Below are positions 1-8,721 of a stretch of DNA of 19,229 nucleotides, one piece after another; position 1 is the first letter of the stretch, and every line of letters begins with the position of its first letter. A program made the position numbers and the translations under genes. A model generated the notes under the pieces. The model ran no database searches, had not been told where the DNA came from, and saw only the letters and a list, made by a program, of their open reading frames with translations. Source of the DNA: Lachnospiraceae bacterium. Lineage in GTDB: Bacteria; Bacillota; Clostridia; Lachnospirales; Lachnospiraceae. Location: contig JAFTXF010000072.1 of the NCBI GenBank assembly GCA_017461685.1, forward strand, positions 1-19,229, written 5' to 3'.

Positions 1-291
1 CCGAGAAATCATCCTGCCGTTAATCCGAAAGCGTTCTCTCACATCCACCAAATGCGGGGATGTAAACAGCCCCACCTTAAAGCCGCACTGCTCTAATAAG
101 CCCGCCATATAGGCAGAAGTAGAACCCTTGCCGTTTGTCCCGGCTATGTGCACAATCTTCATCTGCCGGTCCGGCCGGCCCATTCTATTCAGAAAATCCT
201 TTATCTCCTCCAAAGAATGGTTAGAGTTAAAACGAGGAATGCTGTAGATGAATTCTACCGCCTCCTCATAATTCGTTACATAGTCACGCAT
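1..291 (-). CDS. folC: Folylpolyglutamate synthase / dihydrofolate synthase, N-terminal part (runs off the left edge)
   Basis: Only the first 97 codons are present. The enzyme ligates glutamate onto dihydropteroate or folates in the cytoplasm, using ATP. The visible part carries the Mur-ligase-like P-loop GTNGKGST at residues 51-58 and the folate-synthase signature GLFTSPHLVDVRERF about 20 residues later. Both are diagnostic of FolC. The ATG at 291 was chosen because GGGAG lies 8 bases upstream, and because the valS stop ends only 17 bases before it, so the gene is probably co-transcribed with valS. The valS-folC order is known from Bacillus and other Firmicutes. Nothing odd is visible in the part present; the C-terminal ligase domain lies outside the window. 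Confidence 0.93.
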   Translation of the reverse strand, partial: MRDYVTNYEEAVEFIYSIPRFNSNHSLEEIKDFLNRMGRPDRQMKIVHIAGTNGKGSTSAYMAGLLEQCGFKVGLFTSPHLVDVRERFRINGRMISR

Positions 292-308
292 ATATGCTCC
301 CGACCAAA

Positions 309-2978
309 TTACATATTGGATAACTGTGCCAGTCTTTCTTTAACCTGCTCCATCATTTGCATATACTTAGCCTGCTTATCCTTTTCCTCCTGAATCTTTG
401 CTGCAGGAGCCTTAGAAATAAACTTCTCATTGCCAAGCATACCGGCCACTCGCTTAAGCTCGCCTTCCAAACGCTTTTCCTCTTTCTGTAAGCGTTCGAT
501 TTCCTGCTTAATGTCAACCAGCTCTGCAAAAGGAATGTAAATGGTTGCATTGGCAATCACTACAGAAACTGCGTCATCAGCAATGCCTGTCTTATCGCAC
601 TGAACCTGTACTTCAGATGCATATGCCAAAGAAGCAAAGAACAGCTTACCTTCTTCGAAGGTGCTTCTGAGCTCAGCCTTATCACTTACTACATAAACAA
701 GTGCTTTCTTAGAAGGCGGTACGTTCATCTCTGTACGAACATTTCTGATACCGCGTACTGCTTCCTTGATAATCTCTATATCCTGCTCTTCCTTCGGGAA
801 GTTTCTCTCTTCAGCAAATTCCGGCCACTTGGAAATCATAATAGATTCCTCTTCAGACTGTAGTGTACAGAAAATCTCCTCTGTAATGAACGGCATATAC
901 GGATGCAATAACTTCAAGGCATCTAACAACACAGTCTTTAAGGTATATAATGCTGCATTCTGGCTTGCCGCATCGTCTGTTGCATACAAACGCGGTTTCA
1001 CCATCTCAATATACCAGTCACAGAATTCATCCCAAATAAAGTCATAAACCTTCTGAACAGCAATACCCAATTCGAAGTTTTCCATATTGTCTGTAACTTC
1101 CTTGGTAAGGCTGTTAAGCTTGGATAATATCCACTTATCTACCGGAGCAAGCTCCTCCATTGCAGGCGTTGTCACAGTCTTGCCTGCCATATTCATCATA
1201 ATAAATCTGGAAGCATTCCAAACCTTATTGGCAAAATTTCGACTGTTCTCTACTCTCTCATAGTAGAAACGCATATCATTACCCGGTGCATTGCCGGTAA
1301 TCAATGTCAAACGAAGAGCGTCTGCACCGTACTGGTCAATAATCTCTAAAGGATCAATGCCGTTACCTAAAGATTTACTCATCTTACGGCCCTGACTGTC
1401 ACGTACCAGACCATGGAACAATACGGTCTTAAACGGCTTCTCCTTCATCTGCTCAAAACCTGAGAAAATCATACGGATTACCCAGAAGAAGATGATATCA
1501 TAACCGGTTACTAATACATCGGTTGGATAGAAATAATCCAAATCCTCTGTCTTCTCCGGCCAGCCCAAAGTAGAGAATGGCCATAACGCAGAAGAGAACC
1601 ATGTATCCAAAGTATCCGGATCCTGCGTGAAATTCTCACATCCGCAATGTGGACAAGGACCTGTCACACCCTCTGCTGATACAATATATTCACCGCACTT
1701 ATCACAGTAATATGCAGGGATTCTGTGTCCCCACCACAACTGGCGGCTGATACACCAATCACGGATATTGTCTGTCCAGTTATAATAGGTCTTCTCCATA
1801 CGTTCCGGAATCAGCTGAATATCACCGGTCTTTACCGCCTCTACTGCCGGCTTAATCAGCTCATCCATCTTAACGAACCACTGTTTTTTGATCATAGGCT
1901 CGATAGTAGTCTTACATCTGTCATGGGTACCTACGTTGTGTGTGTAATCTTCCACTTTAACCAGTAAGCCCATTTCATCTAACTCTGCTACGATCTGCTT
2001 TCTTGCTTCATAGCGGTCTAATCCTTCAAATTTGCCGCCGTTTGCATTGATGGTAGCATCGTCATTCATGATATTAATCTCAGGCAGGTTGTGACGCTTG
2101 CCTACTTCAAAGTCGTTAGGGTCATGTGCAGGGGTAATCTTTACAACACCTGTACCGAACTCCATATCAACATAAGAATCCACTACAATAGGAATCTCTC
2201 TGTTAATTAACGGCAGCATAACCTTTTTGCCGTGTAAATGCTTATAACGCTCGTCATCCGGATGTACTGCCACAGCAGTATCACCCAGCATAGTTTCCGG
2301 ACGGGTCGTTGCAAAGGTTAAAAACTCGGTCTTGCTCGGTTCTCCATTGTCATCCATAACCGGATACTTAATGTGCCAGAAATGACCTGCCTGCTCCTGA
2401 TACTCTACCTCTGCATCAGAAATAGAGGTGTTACATACAGGACACCAATTGATAATGCGGCTGCCTTTGTAAATCCAGCCTTTTTCATGCATCTTGCAGA
2501 ATACTTCGGTAACAGCTTTATTACAGCCCTCATCCATAGTAAAACGCTCTCTGTCCCAGTCACAGGAAGAGCCTAACTTCTTTAACTGGCTGATAATACG
2601 TCCGCCGTATTCTTTCTTCCATTCCCAGGCTCTCTCAAGGAAACCGTCGCGGCCAAGGTCCTCTTTAGAAAGACCTTCCTTACGCATAGCCTCGATAATC
2701 TTAACCTCTGTAGCAATGGAGGCGTGGTCTGTACCCGGCTGCCAAAGTGCATTGTATCCCTGCATTCTCTTGAAACGAATGAGGATATCCTGCATGGTAT
2801 TGTCCAAAGCATGTCCCATGTGTAACTGACCGGTAATATTTGGCGGCGGCATAACAATAGTAAATGGCTTCTTGCTTCTATCCACTTCTGCATGGAAGTA
2901 CTTCTTCTCTAACCATTTCTGATAGAGCTTGTCTTCTATTCCTTTCGGATCATATGTCTTTGCTAGTTCTTTATTCAT
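309..2978 (-). CDS. valS: Valyl-tRNA synthetase
   Basis: This class I aminoacyl-tRNA synthetase charges tRNA-Val. At 889 residues it has the normal bacterial length. Landmarks are the HIGH motif as HMGH (residues 53-56, within PPPNITGQLHMGHA), the CP1 editing-domain segment TTRPETMLGDTAVAVHP (about 224-240), a Cys cluster CDKC (425-428) and CPHC (442-445), the KMSKS motif (532-536), and the C-terminal tRNA-binding coiled coil (about 820-889, rich in K, E, L and Q). The frame is open 11 codons further upstream, but the ATG at 2978 has AAGGAG 10 bases before it and begins with the usual MNKELAKTYDP, so it is preferred. Only 52 bases separate it from the prepilin peptidase stop. That leaves no space for a T-box leader, so valS is either read from the pilus operon or has a short promoter of its own. 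Confidence 0.98.
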   Translation of the reverse strand: MNKELAKTYDPKGIEDKLYQKWLEKKYFHAEVDRSKKPFTIVMPPPNITGQLHMGHALDNTMQDILIRFKRMQGYNALWQPGTDHASIATEVKIIEAMRKEGLSKEDLGRDGFLERAWEWKKEYGGRIISQLKKLGSSCDWDRERFTMDEGCNKAVTEVFCKMHEKGWIYKGSRIINWCPVCNTSISDAEVEYQEQAGHFWHIKYPVMDDNGEPSKTEFLTFATTRPETMLGDTAVAVHPDDERYKHLHGKKVMLPLINREIPIVVDSYVDMEFGTGVVKITPAHDPNDFEVGKRHNLPEINIMNDDATINANGGKFEGLDRYEARKQIVAELDEMGLLVKVEDYTHNVGTHDRCKTTIEPMIKKQWFVKMDELIKPAVEAVKTGDIQLIPERMEKTYYNWTDNIRDWCISRQLWWGHRIPAYYCDKCGEYIVSAEGVTGPCPHCGCENFTQDPDTLDTWFSSALWPFSTLGWPEKTEDLDYFYPTDVLVTGYDIIFFWVIRMIFSGFEQMKEKPFKTVLFHGLVRDSQGRKMSKSLGNGIDPLEIIDQYGADALRLTLITGNAPGNDMRFYYERVENSRNFANKVWNASRFIMMNMAGKTVTTPAMEELAPVDKWILSKLNSLTKEVTDNMENFELGIAVQKVYDFIWDEFCDWYIEMVKPRLYATDDAASQNAALYTLKTVLLDALKLLHPYMPFITEEIFCTLQSEEESIMISKWPEFAEERNFPKEEQDIEIIKEAVRGIRNVRTEMNVPPSKKALVYVVSDKAELRSTFEEGKLFFASLAYASEVQVQCDKTGIADDAVSVVIANATIYIPFAELVDIKQEIERLQKEEKRLEGELKRVAGMLGNEKFISKAPAAKIQEEKDKQAKYMQMMEQVKERLAQLSNM

Positions 2979-3030
2979 GATCTTTTGACTCCTTAATTTA
3001 TGTGAATACATAGTTAATATAAATGTATCT

Positions 3031-3504
3031 CTAAAGTACCCCTTTTGTCAAGAAAAAAGCACAGCATATAGAAGGAATATATGGCATCGGATGCTTTAAA
3101 GTCGCTCCCAACACATTTCCCTTTAGGTATGCGGCTCCCCAAAGCAACACAACAGACAGTGCCATCAGAAGCATGTATCCCACCAGACAATCTGCTGCGC
3201 CTCTTTGCACCAGCCAATATACTCCACACATAAAAAACACAATTGCATCCGCTAAACCATACGCTTTCACCCTGTACATCCAAAACTGTACTGCAGCCAA
3301 AAGTAAAACTGCTGCCACATAAATACCCCCATTTGCCCAAATGTGCTGCCCATTGGCAATCGCCATCGCCAGAACCGCCACCAGACCTGCTGCATGCGAA
3401 TAGCGCACCACCTGCATCGTACGATAATCCTGCCAGGCTACCCACAATAAATATGCCCCGAACACACCGTCAGTTATTATTTCGAATTCTGGTACGCAAT
3501 TCAT
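3031..3504 (-). CDS. Prepilin peptidase (type IV leader peptidase, family A24, CpaA/TadV-like)
   Basis: This is a small membrane aspartyl peptidase expected to cleave the leaders of Flp-type pilins at the cytoplasmic face. Two catalytic aspartates are visible in family-typical settings: the D of AWQDYRTMQ in the first third (residue 26 from the chosen start) and the D of KAYGLADAI (residue 86, corresponding to the GxGD motif). Several hydrophobic segments follow, and the C-terminus ends KHPMPYIPSICCAFFL, which resembles the end of other A24 peptidases. It lacks the N-terminal methylase domain of PilD, as is usual for Tad-type enzymes. The start is uncertain: a TTG at 3525 and ATGs at 3513 and 3504 are in frame. 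The ATG at 3504 (157 residues) has AAGGA about 10 bases upstream and is preferred. It overlaps the end of the large secreted-protein gene by 35 bases, implying translational coupling. Confidence 0.85.
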   Translation of the reverse strand: MNCVPEFEIITDGVFGAYLLWVAWQDYRTMQVVRYSHAAGLVAVLAMAIANGQHIWANGGIYVAAVLLLAAVQFWMYRVKAYGLADAIVFFMCGVYWLVQRGAADCLVGYMLLMALSVVLLWGAAYLKGNVLGATLKHPMPYIPSICCAFFLTKGVL

Positions 3505-6500
3505 CCAATACATTTCCTTCCACAACCAATAATGCCGGCCTGCTTACAAGCATCTGTCCGTTCTTCCAGGCTTTAACCGTAATTTGATATTCCTGCTCCG
3601 GGATACCGAGCGGTATATGAAACTGTATGGCTTCTGTCTTTTCCAAATACGGATACTCATACTCGTATACCTGATTTAAATCCGGATTCAAACCCAGCAA
3701 TTCTTCCGGGAAAATCACCTCCACCCGGTCTGCATATCCTGTCGTTGTAATACTAAGAATCCCACCGTCTCCCGTTTTAAATACCTTTTCTGCCGGGTTC
3801 CTCTCCCGAAACACCTCGGCCTCCAACGTGAAAGCAATTCCGTTCTCTCCTACCTGATTCACATTGCCTACTCTGTCCGCAGCAATGGCAGATATCTCGA
3901 TTTCTCCCATAAACAAAGGATTGTCCTTATCCACCTCCACTACAATGTCACCGTTATTGTCCGCTTTATACTCTTCTTCCAAAAAATTATCCATATTACT
4001 GACAATCACCACAAAATCCCGCAGTCCGCTTTCTCCGTCATAGGCCTTTAATCGAAATTGCTTCGTCTGCTCTGTCATATCCAAAATATCAAAATCCTGC
4101 AATTCCTCCAGTCCTTCCATTGTAGGCGCTATACCGTCCGGTATAATGATCAAACCATTCTCCATATCCCGTGCCTGATCAGAATAAAACTGCTTTCCTC
4201 TTAAACATGCCATGGCCTCAGGATATATTTCAAAAGTTTCCTGCTCGGCCTGCACGGAAAAATACTGTTCTACCTCAAGTACTGCCCCATGCTCCCTTCG
4301 CTCTGCATGAGTTCCCGAAGGAAGTAGCATTGCAAGATGTTCTCCACTCAATGCAAACTGCAGACTGTCATTTGCAAAAAATCCAATATTATTTTCGATA
4401 TCCATCCGTGGAACCGTTATCTGCATCCACTCTCTGTGAGACGCCTGATTCATATGCAGCAATAGACTGTCCGGCTGATAATCCTCTCTGGCACCTCCTT
4501 CCATATATGCCGTGGCCTCCAGTTGATGCTCCGTCACACCGTCTGCCTTTACATAGTAGGTCTTTTCCTCTGATTTATACACAAACTCACTATCTGCCAA
4601 GGATAACTGCTCCGTATATATACCATTCCTCTCCGGATACGTATCATCCGTCGGCAACCCCTCTATTTCCAGGGCTATATGGGCAGTTTCTCCGATATTC
4701 CCCGCCTTGTCCACTGCCGCTATATGTAAATACATTCTGTCCGCCGTCAGCGTCACCACAAGTACATTTTCTGTAAGTCTCATATGAGAAGCATCTGCCT
4801 TTCCCTCTGCATCGGTATCCACATAATAGTAGTAGCCGGTCACTCCGGTAGTCAGCGTGTTCTCTGTAATATTGGATGTGGCAATCAGATGAACCCCATC
4901 CTCACCGGCAAAGCTTTGGACCATATGATAATACAAGGTGCCCTGATCCTTTGGTTCTGTAAGTACTATCCTGATTTGCTGTTCATCTGCCACACTTAGC
5001 TTATACGTATCAATTTGGTCCGGTGCAGCACAATCCCTTGCCAGCACATCCTGCAAAGAAGTTTCCTCCCGATAACCAATATCCGTACTCTTTATCTCCG
5101 CATAGCCCTCACCTGCATTCTCACCGGCGCCACCGGAATGATTCCGACAGCCAAAGGAGGAATGAATATAATTACTGCCGCCACCTGCCGGCTCTGCACT
5201 GATAACATACCCATCCGTTTTGTCCTTGTATATACAATCCAGTTCATAATACGTGTAACTTATATCATGTCTTTCACCGGCATTTAACGACCGCTGACAT
5301 CCGGAACATTTATATTGAGGGTCCATCCAGTATATTGCTCCACAGCCTGCATGTATGGGTTCGAAATATCCGTTGGAACCCGTTCCCCAGGTTTCTCCGC
5401 AGGAGCACTCCCAATATCCGCCCACTGCTTCATATGCCGTGCCGCATAACTTAGTCCCGGTGCGAGCAGTATAACATCCACCGCCTGTTTCAGCATTGCC
5501 TTCATGCTGGTGTACTGTATACGTACCGCCGCTGCCACCTGTAGCACCGCCGCCACCACCGCCGTAAGGAGATTCTTCGCCGCTCATTGTCCCCACTTCT
5601 GTCATAAAACTGCCGCCGTCTTTACCGGAAGCTTTTTCATTGGCACCACCGCCGCCACCGGCAATTAAAAGCACCGTCTCTGTACCGTCCCTGGTCAGAA
5701 ATATGGCTGTTGCTGCACCACCGCCGCTTCCTGTCTCCGCAGTAGCGTTGCCGCCTGCAGCACCACTTTTGTTATCACCGCCGAGTAAACCTTTTCCTGC
5801 TGCTCCGGCATAGAAACTGAGGATGTCCCCCTTTTGGAGCCAGTAGTCTGCGGTTACCCTTCCGCCCTTTCCTCCGGTCAGGGTATCACTATAATCAGCT
5901 CCCTTTGCACCGTAGGCAGATAAGGTGTAATATCCCGTGTAGGGAACCGTAAATGTTTCACCCTGCATGTCGGTGTCGAAGCTTTCCCACTGGGTGTTGC
6001 TATTCCCGATATTACTTTCCGTATGAATTTCCTTCCAGTCCATCTGATCCAAGGATTGAAAGACTTTATAGTATTTGCTTCTCCCATCCTTCTGCTCCCA
6101 TGTAAGGTCTACTGCACCCACACCGGCATGGCTCTCATAATCCTCATAGCTCCAAAGCGTCAGCTCTGCCCATTTGGCATAAAGCACAGTGTCCGTATGT
6201 ACCACTGCCTCTTCTCCCGGTTTTCCTACAAAACTCTCCTCTGTAAAATCCGGTGTTCCATACCATCCCACCAGAGATTCATTGTCCTTTACCGATTCCG
6301 GAAGCACAAAGCTTACGTCCAAATACTGCGCTTTTACGGTGTCCACACTGCCGTCCGTCCTTCCAAAAGTATATATATCCTCTTCAAGACTTCCGCTCAG
6401 TCCTCCCAAGGCCTCCCAGTGAGAAAATTCCCTCCGTGTCTGTACATTTTCTACAGTGCTGCCGCCGTTTGTCTCAAATTTCACCTGATGTCCCTCGTCC

Positions 6501-7528
6501 GGTATAAGCCCATCCTCTTGCAGCCAATATGATGTTTGATACGCCTGCTTTACAGAAAACACTGCATATCCCTGATAAGTACCTCCGTTAGCATCAATAA
6601 GCAGTGTACTCTCCACCTTCCTCCATTGGGCAAAAAGCGGCACGGTCTCACCTTCCGTTCCTGTAAGATTTAATACCTCAGCCCCATCGGCAAAGCTCTC
6701 GCCGCTGCCATCTGCTTTGGTATTCCACCCTACAAACACATATCCCACACATTCATAACTGTTTTCTCTCAATTTGGTATCTCTGTACCCCAATGCACCG
6801 GCATCCTGCCCTTCATATTCAAAAGCATTGTCATACATATGCTTGGTATTGGGCATATACCCGGTTACCGCAGCACCATCGGGCGCATTTTTCTCATAGC
6901 TTATCTCATAATGATTGGCTGATATTTCCTTACACATATGCTGATATTCATACCCCAATTCCAAACCTTCGCAATATGGACATAAATACAAATATACCGA
7001 ATGTGCCGGCATAGAAGTAATCCCCTGCACAGTACTGCTTTTGGCATATATGTGCATCCGCGCTACAAGCTCACCGCAATCTGCACACATTGCAAACCAA
7101 CCATTATTATAATAGCTTCCGCAGCAGCCCTCACTGACCTGATACCCCATATATTCCATAGCCTCATAGTAGTGAATACACTGTGCATTGGGCCACACAA
7201 CAACCCATTCTCCGATATTTACACTTCCGGTAACAGCCTTCTTATAATAATGCTCTCCCGACTTTAACGCAGGCAATTGTGAAATAACACCCGTTTCTAT
7301 GGTATACCCTTCCGGTAAGCGCTCGTCAGTTTTATCCAGATAGTCTGTAGTCCACCCCATGCCGTCAGGACTTACCATCACCCCTTCAAACACAGCCATA
7401 TCTGCTGCAGCGGGTGTTTGTGCGTAAATCACTTTTATATCCCGGCACAACAGAATAACCATGATCCACAGGCCCAAAAACAGAAATCCCTTTTTTGTAT
7501 TTTTTAAAGTTTTCCTTTTATTCTTCAT
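3470..7528 (-). CDS. Giant secreted multidomain protein (InlB-type repeats, glycine-rich domain, Ig-like repeats); putative Tad-pilus-associated adhesin
   Basis: 1352 residues from the ATG at 7528, which has AGGG 9 bases upstream; a TTG at 7537 is less likely. Residues 1-36 form a signal peptide (basic, then FLFLGLWIMVILL, with likely cleavage after VIYA). Next comes a Cys-rich module (about 117-200) with pairs CADC and CPYC. InlB/Listeria-Bacteroides-type repeats follow (about 215-302, with GYVFVGWNTKADGSGESF and LFAQW; a second, weaker one to about 455 ending LYAKW). A large glycine-rich domain (about 520-815) is interrupted by a second Cys-rich segment (about 685-800, CSC, CSGC). Ig-like stretches follow with AAVDKAGN (near 940) and AADRVGN further on. 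There is no LPxTG motif and no C-terminal membrane helix; the protein ends LRTRIRNNN. It overlaps the cpaB-like stop by 11 bases and sits inside the pilus operon. The domain types are recognised. An adhesive or tip-subunit role is inferred from context only. Confidence 0.85.
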   Translation of the reverse strand: MKNKRKTLKNTKKGFLFLGLWIMVILLCRDIKVIYAQTPAAADMAVFEGVMVSPDGMGWTTDYLDKTDERLPEGYTIETGVISQLPALKSGEHYYKKAVTGSVNIGEWVVVWPNAQCIHYYEAMEYMGYQVSEGCCGSYYNNGWFAMCADCGELVARMHIYAKSSTVQGITSMPAHSVYLYLCPYCEGLELGYEYQHMCKEISANHYEISYEKNAPDGAAVTGYMPNTKHMYDNAFEYEGQDAGALGYRDTKLRENSYECVGYVFVGWNTKADGSGESFADGAEVLNLTGTEGETVPLFAQWRKVESTLLIDANGGTYQGYAVFSVKQAYQTSYWLQEDGLIPDEGHQVKFETNGGSTVENVQTRREFSHWEALGGLSGSLEEDIYTFGRTDGSVDTVKAQYLDVSFVLPESVKDNESLVGWYGTPDFTEESFVGKPGEEAVVHTDTVLYAKWAELTLWSYEDYESHAGVGAVDLTWEQKDGRSKYYKVFQSLDQMDWKEIHTESNIGNSNTQWESFDTDMQGETFTVPYTGYYTLSAYGAKGADYSDTLTGGKGGRVTADYWLQKGDILSFYAGAAGKGLLGGDNKSGAAGGNATAETGSGGGAATAIFLTRDGTETVLLIAGGGGGANEKASGKDGGSFMTEVGTMSGEESPYGGGGGGATGGSGGTYTVHQHEGNAETGGGCYTARTGTKLCGTAYEAVGGYWECSCGETWGTGSNGYFEPIHAGCGAIYWMDPQYKCSGCQRSLNAGERHDISYTYYELDCIYKDKTDGYVISAEPAGGGSNYIHSSFGCRNHSGGAGENAGEGYAEIKSTDIGYREETSLQDVLARDCAAPDQIDTYKLSVADEQQIRIVLTEPKDQGTLYYHMVQSFAGEDGVHLIATSNITENTLTTGVTGYYYYVDTDAEGKADASHMRLTENVLVVTLTADRMYLHIAAVDKAGNIGETAHIALEIEGLPTDDTYPERNGIYTEQLSLADSEFVYKSEEKTYYVKADGVTEHQLEATAYMEGGAREDYQPDSLLLHMNQASHREWMQITVPRMDIENNIGFFANDSLQFALSGEHLAMLLPSGTHAERREHGAVLEVEQYFSVQAEQETFEIYPEAMACLRGKQFYSDQARDMENGLIIIPDGIAPTMEGLEELQDFDILDMTEQTKQFRLKAYDGESGLRDFVVIVSNMDNFLEEEYKADNNGDIVVEVDKDNPLFMGEIEISAIAADRVGNVNQVGENGIAFTLEAEVFRERNPAEKVFKTGDGGILSITTTGYADRVEVIFPEELLGLNPDLNQVYEYEYPYLEKTEAIQFHIPLGIPEQEYQITVKAWKNGQMLVSRPALLVVEGNVLDELRTRIRNNN

Positions 7529-8162
7529 ACTTTGCAACCCTGATATTTCCCCGGGCTAAATCTTCATAAAAGATTGCCACCTGTTCTTTTTCCATCGGAA
7601 TCACTATCAGCTGTGTGAGCCCATTCGAACTGCTTTCGCTGATAATTGTCCCCTGGTTATCATAAGCCGCTTCTATTCGCACCCGTTCTGCCAGCAGACT
7701 GCACTGATACTGCTGCTCTGCCTGGCATATGGAATAAATGTCTATATAATCTCCGGCCCGCAGACTTCCCGCAACGCCTTCATATAACTCTTTAATCGGT
7801 ACACCAATCCAGCTCAACTGCTTATATCCCTTATAAACCTCCGTATACGCAGTCAGATTGGCTTCTGTCAAAATACTCCCCTCCGTTATATCGGTATTCA
7901 GTACTGTATTGTAAATCTGTTGCTGCCCAGTGACATATCCCTTCGGAATCCAATCTACGGGAACAGCCTGTTCCTCCACATACTGGTCGAAATTATCCTT
8001 TGTAAGCAGCATATTCTCCATCATATCTGACTTTGCGCGAAATACTGTCGCACATTCCTGCTCCTCTTCCAGGCTTTTCTTTACAATCAAAAGAATTGCA
8101 AATAAAAGCAGCGCCAATGTCAGGCTTATAATACCAACCCATAATTTTTTATTTTTGTTCAT
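7518..8162 (-). CDS. cpaB: CpaB/RcpC-like Flp pilus assembly protein with SAF domain
   Basis: 214 residues. One membrane segment spans residues 7-27, followed by an extracytoplasmic region. The SAF-like part is visible around residues 45-107, with LNTDITEGSILTEANL matching the second half of the domain. The stretch AGSLRAGDYIDIYSI (131-145) matches the LRPGDRVDV-type motif typical of CpaB proteins. In Gram-negative Tad systems CpaB supports the secretin; no secretin is expected here, so the protein may instead guide pilins through the thick wall (inference). The ATG at 8162 is chosen over an in-frame GTG at 8177 because it begins MNKNKK and has GAGGG 8 bases upstream. It lies 4 bases after the stop of the preceding gene, and its own stop overlaps the start of the giant secreted-protein gene. 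Confidence 0.8.
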   Translation of the reverse strand: MNKNKKLWVGIISLTLALLLFAILLIVKKSLEEEQECATVFRAKSDMMENMLLTKDNFDQYVEEQAVPVDWIPKGYVTGQQQIYNTVLNTDITEGSILTEANLTAYTEVYKGYKQLSWIGVPIKELYEGVAGSLRAGDYIDIYSICQAEQQYQCSLLAERVRIEAAYDNQGTIISESSSNGLTQLIVIPMEKEQVAIFYEDLARGNIRVAKYEE

Positions 8163-8166
8163 CTTC

Positions 8167-8712
8167 CTATCCCTCACTCTTTATGTCTACACAATGTTCC
8201 TTTATTGCCCTTACCTCTATACCAAGCATAAATTTTATCGGCACTTCAATTCTGGCATAAAGGGAACTGTTCTGAATCACCGTTCCGTCCGGTGCCTCTA
8301 AAACTGTAACGCTGTCATAGCGTTTCGTTTGTAAAATCCCCTGACTGTCATATATAAATTCTGTAGTACCGGCTGTTGTCACCTCATATATTCGAAACTC
8401 TGATACCAGAATTTCCTCTCCGATTCCCAGTTTTTCCCTGTTCTGTGCGTCTCCCAGGCTTTCCGAAAGAACTTCATTGAAAATATTTCTGACCGTCTGC
8501 GTATTTTCAAAAACCAGTTCTCCGGTGGAACCGTAATGGTAGGGATCTATCAAAATAGCAGCAAGATTTGCCTGCATCAGGCAGTCCTCTATATACCGGT
8601 TCACATATCCGGCCTTCATTAATGTCATTAATATGCAAAATCCCCACACCAGCCATGTAAGTAAAATTAGCACCAACACCGTTTGAACGGAACCCTTGTC
8701 TTTCTTTTTCAC
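8167..8712 (-). CDS. TadE/pseudopilin-like membrane-anchored protein of the Tad locus
   Basis: 181 residues starting at a GTG, supported by a perfect AGGAGG 5 bases upstream. The N-terminus is MKKKDKGSVQ followed by one long hydrophobic segment (about 11-33), then a hydrophilic extracytoplasmic domain. This is the shape of a pilin-like or TadE/TadG-like protein. KDKG directly before the hydrophobic stretch matches the KDxG found at the same place in the next two gene products upstream. That suggests cleavage or handling by the same peptidase. It also has the Asn/Gln-rich, beta-like C-terminal half common in minor pilins. I do not recognise a specific family by motif, so the assignment rests mainly on position, topology and the shared N-terminus. 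The stop is 4 bases before cpaB. Confidence 0.65.
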   Translation of the reverse strand: MKKKDKGSVQTVLVLILLTWLVWGFCILMTLMKAGYVNRYIEDCLMQANLAAILIDPYHYGSTGELVFENTQTVRNIFNEVLSESLGDAQNREKLGIGEEILVSEFRIYEVTTAGTTEFIYDSQGILQTKRYDSVTVLEAPDGTVIQNSSLYARIEVPIKFMLGIEVRAIKEHCVDIKSEG

Positions 8713-8721
8713 TGCTGCCTC

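Noticed and set aside
2979..3011. valS start 11 codons upstream at 3011
   Set aside because: The added residues are not part of the family, and the AAGGAG site fits the ATG at 2978.
4171..5559. Long open frames opposite or shifted against the giant secreted-protein gene
   Set aside because: They have no ribosome binding sites or recognisable domains, and their composition is explained by the Gly- and Pro-type codons of the real gene on the minus strand.
7529..7537. TTG start at 7537 for the giant protein
   Set aside because: The AGGG site would touch the TTG; it is properly spaced (9 bases) for the ATG at 7528.
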